From assembly GCA_045646905.1 (NCBI GenBank), contig JAZRLP010000029.1, positions 62,001-126,000 on the forward strand: DNA of 64,000 bases, read 5' to 3'. Each line of letters begins with the position of its first letter. Within the stretch, counting starts at the first letter, position 1. The DNA is from RGIG4079 sp045646905. GTDB lineage: Bacteria > Bacteroidota > Bacteroidia > Bacteroidales > Muribaculaceae. Both the position numbers and the translations under genes were made by a program. Shown piece by piece: positions 44,412 through 52,116 of the stretch. Below the pieces are notes generated by a model. It was not told where the DNA came from and did no database searches. It worked only from the letters and a program-made list of their open reading frames with translations.

Positions 44412-44999
44412 CTATTTGTAAAGTATTGACAAAATCTTTTTAGTGTATTCAGTTGGATTTTCAGCATTCACAATCGCGTCGCTCATAGCAACTCCATTAA
44501 CACCTGTTGCTATTACTTCCTTAATGTTTTCAATTGTTATATCGCCAATAGCCACAATTGGCATATTTATCCCCGCTTCTCGCACCTCGCTCACTATCTT
44601 ATAAATTGAGTCAAGACTATGTGGTTCGTTGATTTCTATTGTAACATAATCGACATCTATCCCTTTCAATGCATAAATATCGCCAGCTGTACTTACATTT
44701 ACACCTATTATAGGCCCACCTTCAAGTATATTGCGCACCTCGCCTACATTTTTCGTGTCTTTGCATAGGCGTATACCAGTTACTTCCATCTCTTTTACAA
44801 TGTCAACGAAATCATCAACCACCAATATTGCATCTGCCTCCTTGCACAATGGAATCAAATTCTCAATAATTGCTTTTACCTCTTCGGTTGTAGCGTCATC
44901 AATATCTAACTCAATCCATTTGCATCCTGCTTCAAGTACCATTTTTACTTGTTCCTCGATGCTATATCGTTCGTTTTTGCGTGTAATAAATTGCAACAT
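44412..44999 (-). CDS. ThiE-like TIM-barrel protein without TMP-synthase catalytic residues
   Basis: 195 aa. Overall layout matches thiamine-phosphate synthase (ThiE): LQFITRKNERYS, WIELDID, LVVDDFVDIV, IIGVNVSTAGDI, VAIGDI and GVNGVAMSDAI. But the residues that bind the pyrophosphate and Mg are changed: the QxRxK motif is E30-L-D32-I-D34, the GVHLGQ-D block is TGIRLCKDT and the PTxTK segment is IEINEPH. So it probably does not make thiamine phosphate. It is separated from the NfeD gene by a 66-nt gap, and the TPP-controlled receptor lies 3 kb away. Confidence 0.75.
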   Translation of the reverse strand: MLQFITRKNERYSIEEQVKMVLEAGCKWIELDIDDATTEEVKAIIENLIPLCKEADAILVVDDFVDIVKEMEVTGIRLCKDTKNVGEVRNILEGGPIIGVNVSTAGDIYALKGIDVDYVTIEINEPHSLDSIYKIVSEVREAGINMPIVAIGDITIENIKEVIATGVNGVAMSDAIVNAENPTEYTKKILSILYK

Positions 45000-45020
45000 A
45001 TCTATATGTATTTACTTTTT

Positions 45021-45803
45021 TTATTTTAACGAGTTATCTTTCTTTTTGTTGTTTACCCCTATGCCAAATAGAGCATAATCATACCACACAGGGTCATCGG
45101 GTTTCATCTTTCTCAATTCAAGAGTAAGTTCTATGGTCGCCTTGCGGTCATTTCCTTTGCGAGTGAGCAATCCAAGATCGCGCGACACATTCCCCACATG
45201 CACATCCAGTGGAATATATAACTGTGCAGGCTTTATCACATTCCACACACCCATATCTACAATGCCATCATCTCTCACAAGCCATCTCAATGCCATGTTT
45301 ATGCGCTTCAGTGCAGTGTTTTCAAGATTGCCAGGCAGACAGCGACTATCTTTCTCTCCGTTATTAACTTGAATTAGAAGCCTATTCATATTCTCAACTA
45401 ATTTCCATGAAGGGAACTCTGAGTTTGAAATACCTACAGATTTGGCAAAATCGTGCAATGAGCTATGTTTAGCATATATGCGATTTAGCCCGCGAAGGAA
45501 ATATCGTAGATTACGAGCAAAAAACGTACGGTGAATATTCATGTCGGGCAACTCCTCATAGCCCTTATCCATAACATAATTATACGGTTGGTTGTCCATC
45601 AACCCTAGCATCTTATTGCAATTATTGCATATCATTGTGCGATTACCCCAAGCAATCGTTGCTGATAGTACAGCCGCAATCTCAATGTCTTGCAGTCGTT
45701 CAAATCGGCGAGGAAACTGCACTGGGTCATCCTTAATAAAATCAACATGATTAATTCGTGTAGCCTCAAAATCAAGAAGCTCTTTAATATCAGATATGCT
45801 CAT
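45021..45803 (-). CDS. DUF2400/TIGR02757-family protein
   Basis: 260 aa from the ATG at 45801-45803. The reading frame stays open upstream to 45917, but those codons cover a terminator and part of the tRNA-His gene. Hallmark segments: LKRINMALRWLVRDDG, IVDMGVWN, LDVHVGNVSRDLGLLTRK and DPVWYDYALFGIG. Members are uncharacterised, related to the endonuclease III/HhH base-excision fold. No neighbour reveals its role; a nuclease or glycosylase-like activity is inference only. Confidence 0.85.
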   Translation of the reverse strand: MSISDIKELLDFEATRINHVDFIKDDPVQFPRRFERLQDIEIAAVLSATIAWGNRTMICNNCNKMLGLMDNQPYNYVMDKGYEELPDMNIHRTFFARNLRYFLRGLNRIYAKHSSLHDFAKSVGISNSEFPSWKLVENMNRLLIQVNNGEKDSRCLPGNLENTALKRINMALRWLVRDDGIVDMGVWNVIKPAQLYIPLDVHVGNVSRDLGLLTRKGNDRKATIELTLELRKMKPDDPVWYDYALFGIGVNNKKKDNSLK

Positions 45804-45840
45804 TAAGATATAAATATAAAAGACATGACTTTTAATCAAA

Positions 45841-45873
45841 AAAAGAGAGCGCATCATCGATACACTCTCTTTT
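45841..45873 (-). terminator. Terminator after tRNA-His
   Basis: Nine-bp stem (AAAAGAGAG / CTCTCTTTT, 45841-45849 and 45865-45873), followed on the minus strand by TTTTTTT. Its first arm begins with the last base of the CCA end of the tRNA. Confidence 0.75.
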
Positions 45874-45875
45874 GG

Positions 45876-45950
<75 letters not shown>

Positions 45951-45967
45951 ATGTTTTTTCAACGATG

Positions 45968-45999
45968 CAAAGGTACAACTAATTTTTTAATTTCGCAAT
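45968..45999 (-). promoter_or_regulatory. Promoter of tRNA-His
   Basis: Minus strand ATTG (45996-45999), 20 nt, TACCTTTG (45968-45975), with the tRNA 5' end 17 nt further on. Confidence 0.75.
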
Positions 46000-46084
46000 A
46001 CCTTGCACGAAAAATCTCAAAAAAACATTTCCCATCCACACATCATTAAAGTTTTTTGCATAGAAGACTTATTACTTTCACAAT

Positions 46085-46117
46085 AAAAAAAAGAGTTGCC
46101 ATTGTGATGGCAACTCT
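46085..46117 (-). terminator. Terminator of the panC-panD-ffh-folD-capA operon
   Basis: Eleven-bp perfect stem (AGAGTTGCCAT and complement, 46092-46102 and 46107-46117), 4-nt loop, followed on the minus strand by TTTTTTTTA. The strongest terminator in the window. Confidence 0.92.
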
Positions 46118-46146
46118 AAGATATGAAATTTGAAAATTGTTATATT

Positions 46147-47226
46147 TTATTTTGCGCGTATTGGAGTGGTGTCTCTTGGAACATCAATATTATGTTTGTT
46201 GAAAATCTTTTCAGCATTGTTGACAAATACATTACAGTTGCTCTTTAATGCCCCTGATTTATAATTTTCTACAGGTATGAGTCTGAAATTTTTTGAGCCT
46301 CCACCGGGTTGTAAAGTAAACACAAGACGATATGAGGCACTATCTACAACTGGATTGCCATTTTCATCACGCACAAGTTTCACCTTGGCCAATGCTCCAC
46401 CTCGAGTATCCTTAGTTGTCATATTTGATATGAGATTACCGAGAGAGTAAATCAAGAACACTTTTTTGTTGTGAGTCTTGCTCCAACGCATTTCCATAGG
46501 TTGAATAACATGAGGGTGTCCACCGATGATGAGATCAACACCTTCCTCGGTCAAGAAATCGGCTAACGCTTTTTGTTGTGCATTAGGTAGTAAAACATAC
46601 TCAACTCCCCAGTGCATACACACGCACAATACTTCAGCTCCATTAGCACGGGCAGTAGCAATATCCTTTTTAATTTTTGTCTTATCGATATAGTCAACTA
46701 CAACATCATTTTGCACCTTTATTCCATTGGTTCCATAGGTGTAGTTTAGAAACGCAATTTTAAACCCATTAATATCTTTAATGAGGGGCAATGCTTTTTC
46801 TCTATCAGCTTTATTGCGATATGTCCCCACATGGTCAAGGCCTTGCTCATCAAGGACATCAAGAGTGCGTTTTGCTCCCTTGTCTCGTTTATCGAGAGCG
46901 TGATTGTTCGCAGTGAGCATAAGGTCAAACCCCGCCTTCTTCAAGGCTTCGGAATAACTATCGGGAGCGCAAAACATTGGATAGCCCGAATAGGGAGCAC
47001 CTCCAAGTGGAGTCTCAAGGTTTACGACTGCATAGTCAGCTTCCTCAACATAGGGAGCTATGGCTGCAAAACATTCATCAAATGAATATGAGCCATCAGC
47101 TTGTTTTGCCGCTTTGTTTTGTGCTTCGTGTTGCATCGCATCGCCTGCAAAAACTATCTCAACTTCATCTCCTCCAAAGATTAATGAAGAAAGCGAAATA
47201 ACTAATGTTACTAATAGAGATGTCAT
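46147..47226 (-). CDS. CapA-family metallophosphoesterase-like protein
   Basis: 359 aa. Residues 1-18 look like a signal peptide or anchor. The CapA/PGA-synthesis domain follows with VEIVFAGDAM, DYAVVNLETPLGG, LMLTANNHALDKRDKGA and IIGGHPHVIQP, which carry the metal-binding Asp, Asn and His positions of the calcineurin-like fold. Family members are linked to poly-gamma-glutamate capsule retention, but many are stand-alone envelope proteins of unknown role. No capB/capC is nearby. Last gene of a five-gene unit, 14 nt after folD. Confidence 0.88.
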   Translation of the reverse strand: MTSLLVTLVISLSSLIFGGDEVEIVFAGDAMQHEAQNKAAKQADGSYSFDECFAAIAPYVEEADYAVVNLETPLGGAPYSGYPMFCAPDSYSEALKKAGFDLMLTANNHALDKRDKGAKRTLDVLDEQGLDHVGTYRNKADREKALPLIKDINGFKIAFLNYTYGTNGIKVQNDVVVDYIDKTKIKKDIATARANGAEVLCVCMHWGVEYVLLPNAQQKALADFLTEEGVDLIIGGHPHVIQPMEMRWSKTHNKKVFLIYSLGNLISNMTTKDTRGGALAKVKLVRDENGNPVVDSASYRLVFTLQPGGGSKNFRLIPVENYKSGALKSNCNVFVNNAEKIFNKHNIDVPRDTTPIRAK

Positions 47227-47240
47227 AGTTTGTCTTTAGA

Positions 47241-48119
47241 TTAATATATTACATGTTGCCCAGCCAACAATGTATTTTTCATCAACGACACGATTGTCAT
47301 AGGACCTACGCCACCAGGAACAGGGGTAATGTAAGAACATTTCTCGGCTACATTTTCAAAATCTACATCACCACGAAGACGGAAGCCACTTTTGCGAGTT
47401 GCATCGGGAACTCGAGTAGTACCAACATCGATAATCACAGCACCAGGTTTAACCATATCTTCAGTTACGAAACCAGGAGATCCAAGAGCAGCAATAATGA
47501 TATCGGCTTGAGCGCATATTTCTTTGAGATTTTTTGTTGCACTATGACACACAGTTACAGTTGCGTCACCAGGATATCCTTTTTGCATCATGAGTGTTGC
47601 AACAGGTTTGCCAACAATATTGCTACGACCAAGAACTACGCAATTAGCTCCTTTTGTAGGGATATTATAGCGACGAAGAAGCTCAATGATGCCAGCAGGA
47701 GTAGCAGAAAGGAAGCATGGAAGACCAATTGACATGCGACCCACATTGATGGGGTGGAATCCATCAACATCCTTGCGATAGTCAATTGCTTCAATGATTT
47801 TTTGTTCTGAGATATGTTTGGGCAAAGGGAGTTGCACGATGAATCCATCAACATCGGCGTTGTTGTTAAGACCCTCAATTGTTTCAAGAAGTTTTTCTTC
47901 GGTAACATCATCTTCGAAGCGAATGAGGGTAGAGGTGAACCCACATTGCTCACAAGCCTTCACTTTGTGTGCAACATATGTTTCGCTACCTCCATCGTGA
48001 CCTACAAGTATAGCGGCAAGGTGAGGGCGTTTTTTTCCTTCAGCAACCATCTTTTCAACTTCAATTGCAATCTCTTTCTTTATATCATCGGCGATTTTTT
48101 TGCCATCAATTAATTCCAT
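47241..48119 (-). CDS. folD: Methylenetetrahydrofolate dehydrogenase/methenyltetrahydrofolate cyclohydrolase
   Basis: 292 aa bifunctional enzyme of one-carbon metabolism. YVAHKVKACEQCGF carries the catalytic Lys, and VDGFIVQLPLPKHI and DVDGFHPINVGRM are the family signatures. VVLGRSNIVGKPVATLMMQ binds NADP. The C-terminus ends with GGVGPMTIVSLMKNTL. 27 nt downstream of ffh. It supplies methylene-THF, the cofactor of PanB, a step of the same pathway as panC/panD higher in the operon. Confidence 0.96.
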   Translation of the reverse strand: MELIDGKKIADDIKKEIAIEVEKMVAEGKKRPHLAAILVGHDGGSETYVAHKVKACEQCGFTSTLIRFEDDVTEEKLLETIEGLNNNADVDGFIVQLPLPKHISEQKIIEAIDYRKDVDGFHPINVGRMSIGLPCFLSATPAGIIELLRRYNIPTKGANCVVLGRSNIVGKPVATLMMQKGYPGDATVTVCHSATKNLKEICAQADIIIAALGSPGFVTEDMVKPGAVIIDVGTTRVPDATRKSGFRLRGDVDFENVAEKCSYITPVPGGVGPMTIVSLMKNTLLAGQHVIY

Positions 48120-48146
48120 AGAAATATGTTTAAAAAGTTAATAGAT

Positions 48147-49487
48147 TTATCTTCTACGCATTTGTCGCATTTGACGCATCATTTTCATTGGGTTGCTTTT
48201 CATCGCAGTTGCAGCCTTCATCATTTTGCGAGTGTCTTCAAACTGTTTGAGTAAACGATTTACATCTTGTAATGATGTTCCAGAGCCTTTTGCGATGCGT
48301 TGGCGACGGCTACCATTGATTATTTCAGGATTTTCGCGTTCTTTTTCAGTCATTGAGTAAATAATTGCTTCAATGCCTTTGAATGCGTCATCGTCAATAT
48401 CAACATCTTTAATCGCTTTGCCCAATCCAGGAATCATTGATGCTAAATCTTTGAGGTTACCCATCTTCTTAATTTGTTGAATTTGATTCAAGAAATCGTT
48501 GAAGTTGAATTGGTTTTTAGCAATTTTGCGTTGGAGTTCGCGAGCCTCTTTCTCGTCATATTGTTGTTGAGCTTTTTCAACAAGAGAAACGATGTCACCC
48601 ATGCCGAGGATACGGTCGGCCATACGAGATGGGTGGAATTGATCAAGAGCATCGAGCTTTTCACCTGTACCTACAAATTTGATAGGTTTGGTAACAACTG
48701 TGCGAATAGATAACGCTGCACCACCACGAGTATCACCATCGAGTTTTGTCAAAACAACACCATCAAAGTCAAGGCGATCGTTAAATTCTTTAGCAGTATT
48801 AACAGCATCTTGACCTGTCATTGAGTCAACAACAAACAAGGTTTCGTGTGGATTGATAGCATTTTTGATAGCTTCAATCTCATCCATCATTTGTTCGTCA
48901 ACTGCGAGACGACCAGCAGTATCGACAATAACTAAATCAAGGTGATTAGTTTTGGCATATTGAATTGCATTTTTAGCAATTTCTACAGGATTATTGTTGC
49001 CTTCTTCGGTATAGACTGGGACTTCAATTTGACCTGCAAGAACTTTCAATTGCTCAATTGCAGCAGGGCGATATACGTCGCAAGCAACAAGCAAAGGACG
49101 TTTCCCTTTTTCACTTTTGAGTTTGCGAGCAAGTTTTCCTGAGAAAGTAGTTTTACCCGAACCTTGAAGACCCGACATCAAAATTACTGTTGGGTTACCC
49201 GAAAGGTTTACTTGTGCAGTATCGCCACCCATGAGTTGAGTCAACTCGTCGTGAACGATTTTAACCATTAATTCACTTGGCTTGATGGCATTAATTACAT
49301 TTTGGCCAAGAGCTTTAGCCTTAACAGTATCGGTAAATTGTTTTGCTACTTTATAGTTTACGTCGGCATCAAGAAGTGCTCGGCGAACATCTTTAAGAGT
49401 TTCGGCAACATTAATTTCAGTAATTTTGCCTTGACCTTTGAGGAGTTTAAAACTGCGCTCAAGTTTCTCGCTTAAATTTTCAAACAT
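48147..49487 (-). CDS. ffh: Signal recognition particle protein Ffh
   Basis: 446 aa GTPase that binds signal sequences and 4.5S RNA. N-domain helix bundle, then the G domain with P-loop GLQGSGKTTFSGKLA, DVYRPAAIEQLK, DTAGRLAVDE and TKLDGDTRGGAALSI. The C-terminal M domain is methionine-rich (KSNPMKMMRQMRQMRRR) and includes RQRIAKGSGTSLQDVNRLLKQF, the RNA-binding helix-turn-helix. Third gene of the panC operon. Confidence 0.97.
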   Translation of the reverse strand: MFENLSEKLERSFKLLKGQGKITEINVAETLKDVRRALLDADVNYKVAKQFTDTVKAKALGQNVINAIKPSELMVKIVHDELTQLMGGDTAQVNLSGNPTVILMSGLQGSGKTTFSGKLARKLKSEKGKRPLLVACDVYRPAAIEQLKVLAGQIEVPVYTEEGNNNPVEIAKNAIQYAKTNHLDLVIVDTAGRLAVDEQMMDEIEAIKNAINPHETLFVVDSMTGQDAVNTAKEFNDRLDFDGVVLTKLDGDTRGGAALSIRTVVTKPIKFVGTGEKLDALDQFHPSRMADRILGMGDIVSLVEKAQQQYDEKEARELQRKIAKNQFNFNDFLNQIQQIKKMGNLKDLASMIPGLGKAIKDVDIDDDAFKGIEAIIYSMTEKERENPEIINGSRRQRIAKGSGTSLQDVNRLLKQFEDTRKMMKAATAMKSNPMKMMRQMRQMRRR

Positions 49488-49516
49488 ATATTTTTTACTT
49501 TTTTATTATTCGGTGG

Positions 49517-49870
49517 TTAGATGAGACGATTAGTCGCTGTATCGGGGAAAACTACCCATGGTTTGAAGTTTTTAGCTTCATCAAATGGCATTGTAGCATA
49601 ACTCATGATGATGACAATGTCACCTTTTTGCACTTTGCGAGCAGCAGCGCCATTGAGACATATCACGCCCGAACCGCGTTCACCTTTTATTACATAAGTA
49701 TCAAATCGTTCTCCGTTGTTATTGTTTACGATATAGACTCTTTCGCCTGCAATGATATTTGCTGCGTCCATTAAGTCTTCATCGATTGTGATGCTGCCAA
49801 TGTAGTCAAGGCAGGCCTCTGTTACAGTGACACGATGTATTTTTGATTTTACAACTTCTATTTGCATCAT
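49517..49870 (-). CDS. panD: Aspartate 1-decarboxylase
   Basis: 117 aa pyruvoyl enzyme making beta-alanine from aspartate for pantothenate. The self-cleavage site is Gly-Ser in DYIGSITIDEDLM; VKSKIHRVTVTEA and ERVYIVNNNNGERFDTY are typical. ATG 49868-49870 overlaps the panC stop (TAATG); the next codon is also ATG, and starting there would put the cleavage at Gly24-Ser25 as in E. coli. Between panC and ffh. Confidence 0.96.
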   Translation of the reverse strand: MMQIEVVKSKIHRVTVTEACLDYIGSITIDEDLMDAANIIAGERVYIVNNNNGERFDTYVIKGERGSGVICLNGAAARKVQKGDIVIIMSYATMPFDEAKNFKPWVVFPDTATNRLI

Positions 49871-50715
49871 TATTTATTGTATTTAATATTATCAATAAGT
49901 CGCACTTCTCCACAATATATAGTGATACAGCCTACAGGGCATTTGCTATCTTCCCAATTCGCTATAGGTTGCATTGTGAGTGAATCAACGATTTCGTAAT
50001 ATTCAACTTCCATTTCGGGTTGTGAGTTGATTTCGTTGATTACATGTTGTTTTGTTTCTTCAACAGTATGAGTTAAAGCATATTCAAGACTTGCCACAAG
50101 CGCTTTATGAATAGCAGGCGCTATTTGTCGTTGCGATGTAGTGAGACGCACATTGCGACTACTCATTGCTAATCCATCATTCTCGCGCATAATGGGGCAG
50201 TCGATGATTTCAATATTAAATCCTTCAAGTTCCACCATGCGACGTATCACTGCTATTTGTTGGAAGTCTTTTTCTCCAAAGTAAGCACGATGAGGCTGCA
50301 CCATATCAAAGAGTTTGCTCACAATCTGTGCCACTCCATTGAAGTGCCCAGGACGCATTGGACCTTCCATTACCTCTGCAACCGCCCCTAAATCAAATAC
50401 TCGTGTGTCGGGTTCGGGATATACTTCTTCAACTGAGGGAATAAAAGCAATATCCACACCTGCATTGGTCATCTTCTCGCAATCGGCTTCTTCGGTGCGA
50501 GGATATGTGCGAAGATCTTCAGGATTATTGAATTGGGTGGGGTTAACAAACACACTCACTACTACGATGTCGTTTTCTTTGCGAGCACGGTCAATCAACG
50601 ACACATGACCAGCATGAAGGGCACCCATTGTAGGTACCAAGCCCACCGAGCGTCCACATTGTTTTTCCTCCTCAACACGACGGCGAAGGAGTGCAACTTC
50701 ACGTATGATTTCCAT
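49870..50715 (-). CDS. panC: Pantothenate synthetase
   Basis: 281 aa. Ligates pantoate and beta-alanine with ATP. Nucleotidyltransferase fold with VPTMGALHAGHVSLIDRA (HIGH-type), VSVFVNPTQFNNPEDL, GHFNGVAQIVSKLFDMV, YFGEKDFQQ and the KMSKS-like MSSRNVRLT. First gene of the operon with panD, ffh, folD and capA. PanB is not in the window. Confidence 0.97.
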   Translation of the reverse strand: MEIIREVALLRRRVEEEKQCGRSVGLVPTMGALHAGHVSLIDRARKENDIVVVSVFVNPTQFNNPEDLRTYPRTEEADCEKMTNAGVDIAFIPSVEEVYPEPDTRVFDLGAVAEVMEGPMRPGHFNGVAQIVSKLFDMVQPHRAYFGEKDFQQIAVIRRMVELEGFNIEIIDCPIMRENDGLAMSSRNVRLTTSQRQIAPAIHKALVASLEYALTHTVEETKQHVINEINSQPEMEVEYYEIVDSLTMQPIANWEDSKCPVGCITIYCGEVRLIDNIKYNK

Positions 50716-50746
50716 TTCTTTGATGGTAATAAGCTTATTTACGCTA

Positions 50747-50754
50747 CAAAATTA
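50747..50754 (-). promoter_or_regulatory. -7 promoter element for the panC operon
   Basis: TAATTTTG on the minus strand, matching TAnnTTTG, 31 nt before the panC ATG. Confidence 0.5.
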
Positions 50755-50928
50755 CACATAATAACGCACAATTCATAATTATAATTAATAAAAAATACTG
50801 ATTGTAGTTTATATTGTCTATGTGTTGATTGGAAAGGTTAATTAAGTATATTGTGGTTAAATCTTTGTTAAGACTATTTATCAAACTATTAAAATAAGTA
50901 TAATAGAACAAGTTGAGAAGTTTATATC

Positions 50929-50960
50929 TTTGTGTGTATGGAATAAATGATGTATCTTTG
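50929..50960 (+). promoter_or_regulatory. Promoter of the recR operon, with an overlapping second -7 box
   Basis: TTTG (50929-50932), exactly 20 nt, TATCTTTG (50953-50960). The leader to the ATG at 50972 is only a few nucleotides. A second TATCTTTG lies at 50925-50932, so the -33 of this promoter overlaps another -7 box. Confidence 0.8.
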
Positions 50961-50971
50961 CATAGTTTTTT

Positions 50972-51601
50972 ATGGAACAGGAATTTGCATCAATATTGCT
51001 TGAAACAGCAGTGACTGAATTGTCGCGATTGCCAGGGGTCGGGCGTAAGACGGCTTTGCGTCTTGCATTGCACATTTTGCGTCAAGATGAAAGTGCTGGA
51101 GTGGCTCTCGGTGAGGCTATTATCAATATGCGTCGAGGGGTAAAATACTGCTCGGTCTGCCATAATATATCAGAAACTGAAGTTTGTCCTATTTGCACAT
51201 CGCTAGCACGCGACAAATCAATTGTTTGTGTTGTTGAAAGCGTGAAAGATGTAATGATATTTGAGAATACTCGCCAGTATAATGGTGTTTATCATGTACT
51301 TGGTGGGGTGATATCTCCTATGGATGGTATAGGACCTGATCAACTTCAAATTTCATCGCTTGTAGAACGAGTAAAATTCGGTGAAATTAATGAGGTTATT
51401 TTGGCATTAAGTGCTACAATGGAGGGAGAAACGACAAATTTCTATATATACCGCCAATTAGGTACATTGCCAGTGAAAATTACTCAACTTGCTCGTGGAG
51501 TATCGGTGGGTAATGAAATAGAATATACCGACGAGATAACTCTTGGCCGTTCATTGCTTAACCGCACATTATTTTCTGATTCATTTAACAGTGGCCGATG
51601 A
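50972..51601 (+). CDS. recR: Recombination mediator protein RecR
   Basis: 209 aa. Helix-hairpin-helix ELSRLPGVGRKTALRLALHI (17-36), a four-cysteine zinc site (Cys60, 63, 72, 75), then a Toprim domain (VCVVESVKDVMIFE and HVLGGVISPMDGIGPDQL) and a C-terminal Walker-like region. Works with RecF and RecO to load RecA at gaps. First gene of an overlapping three-gene operon. Confidence 0.97.
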   Translation: MEQEFASILLETAVTELSRLPGVGRKTALRLALHILRQDESAGVALGEAIINMRRGVKYCSVCHNISETEVCPICTSLARDKSIVCVVESVKDVMIFENTRQYNGVYHVLGGVISPMDGIGPDQLQISSLVERVKFGEINEVILALSATMEGETTNFYIYRQLGTLPVKITQLARGVSVGNEIEYTDEITLGRSLLNRTLFSDSFNSGR

Positions 51602-52116
51602 ATATCCACGATGACATATTGATGTTAAGAGCATTGGAACCCACTGATTTAGATGTGCTTTATCAATGGGAAAATGATGCTGAGTTATGGCATACAAGTG
51701 CAACTATTACTCCATTCTCGCGCAAGCAGTTGTGGGATTATATAGAAAACTATGATGGAGATATATTTCGTACTCGTCAATTGCGCTTTATAATTGTGGA
51801 AATTTCAACAAATCAACCAATAGGAACGATTGACTTGTATGATTTTGACCCAGTAAATAGCAGGGCAAATGTAGGAATTTTAATTGATAAACATTTTCAA
51901 GGTAAAGGATTTGGTAAACGTGCTTTAACATTGCTTGAAACATACTGCCACAAGCATATTTCAATGAATCAGCTGGTAGCTACGGTTGCAACTGACAACG
52001 AACCATCGTTGTCGTTGTTTCGTTCGCTTGGATATATTGAGGTCGGACAAATGAAATGGTGGTTAAAAAGAGGGCATCAATATTGTGATGCGATATTATT
52101 TCAAAAAAGAATATGA
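51598..52116 (+). CDS. GNAT-family N-acetyltransferase (SpeG/RimJ-like)
   Basis: 172 aa. LRALEPTDLDVLYQWENDAEL at the N-terminus, LIVEISTNQPIGTIDLYDFD-type central strand and the acetyl-CoA loop NVGILIDKHFQGKGFGKRAL mark the RimJ/SpeG branch. The substrate could be a polyamine, an antibiotic or a ribosomal protein N-terminus; the sequence does not settle it. It overlaps recR by 4 nt (ATGA) and the next gene by 4 nt. Confidence 0.88.
   Translation: MNIHDDILMLRALEPTDLDVLYQWENDAELWHTSATITPFSRKQLWDYIENYDGDIFRTRQLRFIIVEISTNQPIGTIDLYDFDPVNSRANVGILIDKHFQGKGFGKRALTLLETYCHKHISMNQLVATVATDNEPSLSLFRSLGYIEVGQMKWWLKRGHQYCDAILFQKRI

Noticed and set aside
46147..47226. capA read as evidence of a poly-gamma-glutamate capsule
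   Set aside because: No capB or capC neighbours; the domain is widespread in proteins with other or unknown roles.
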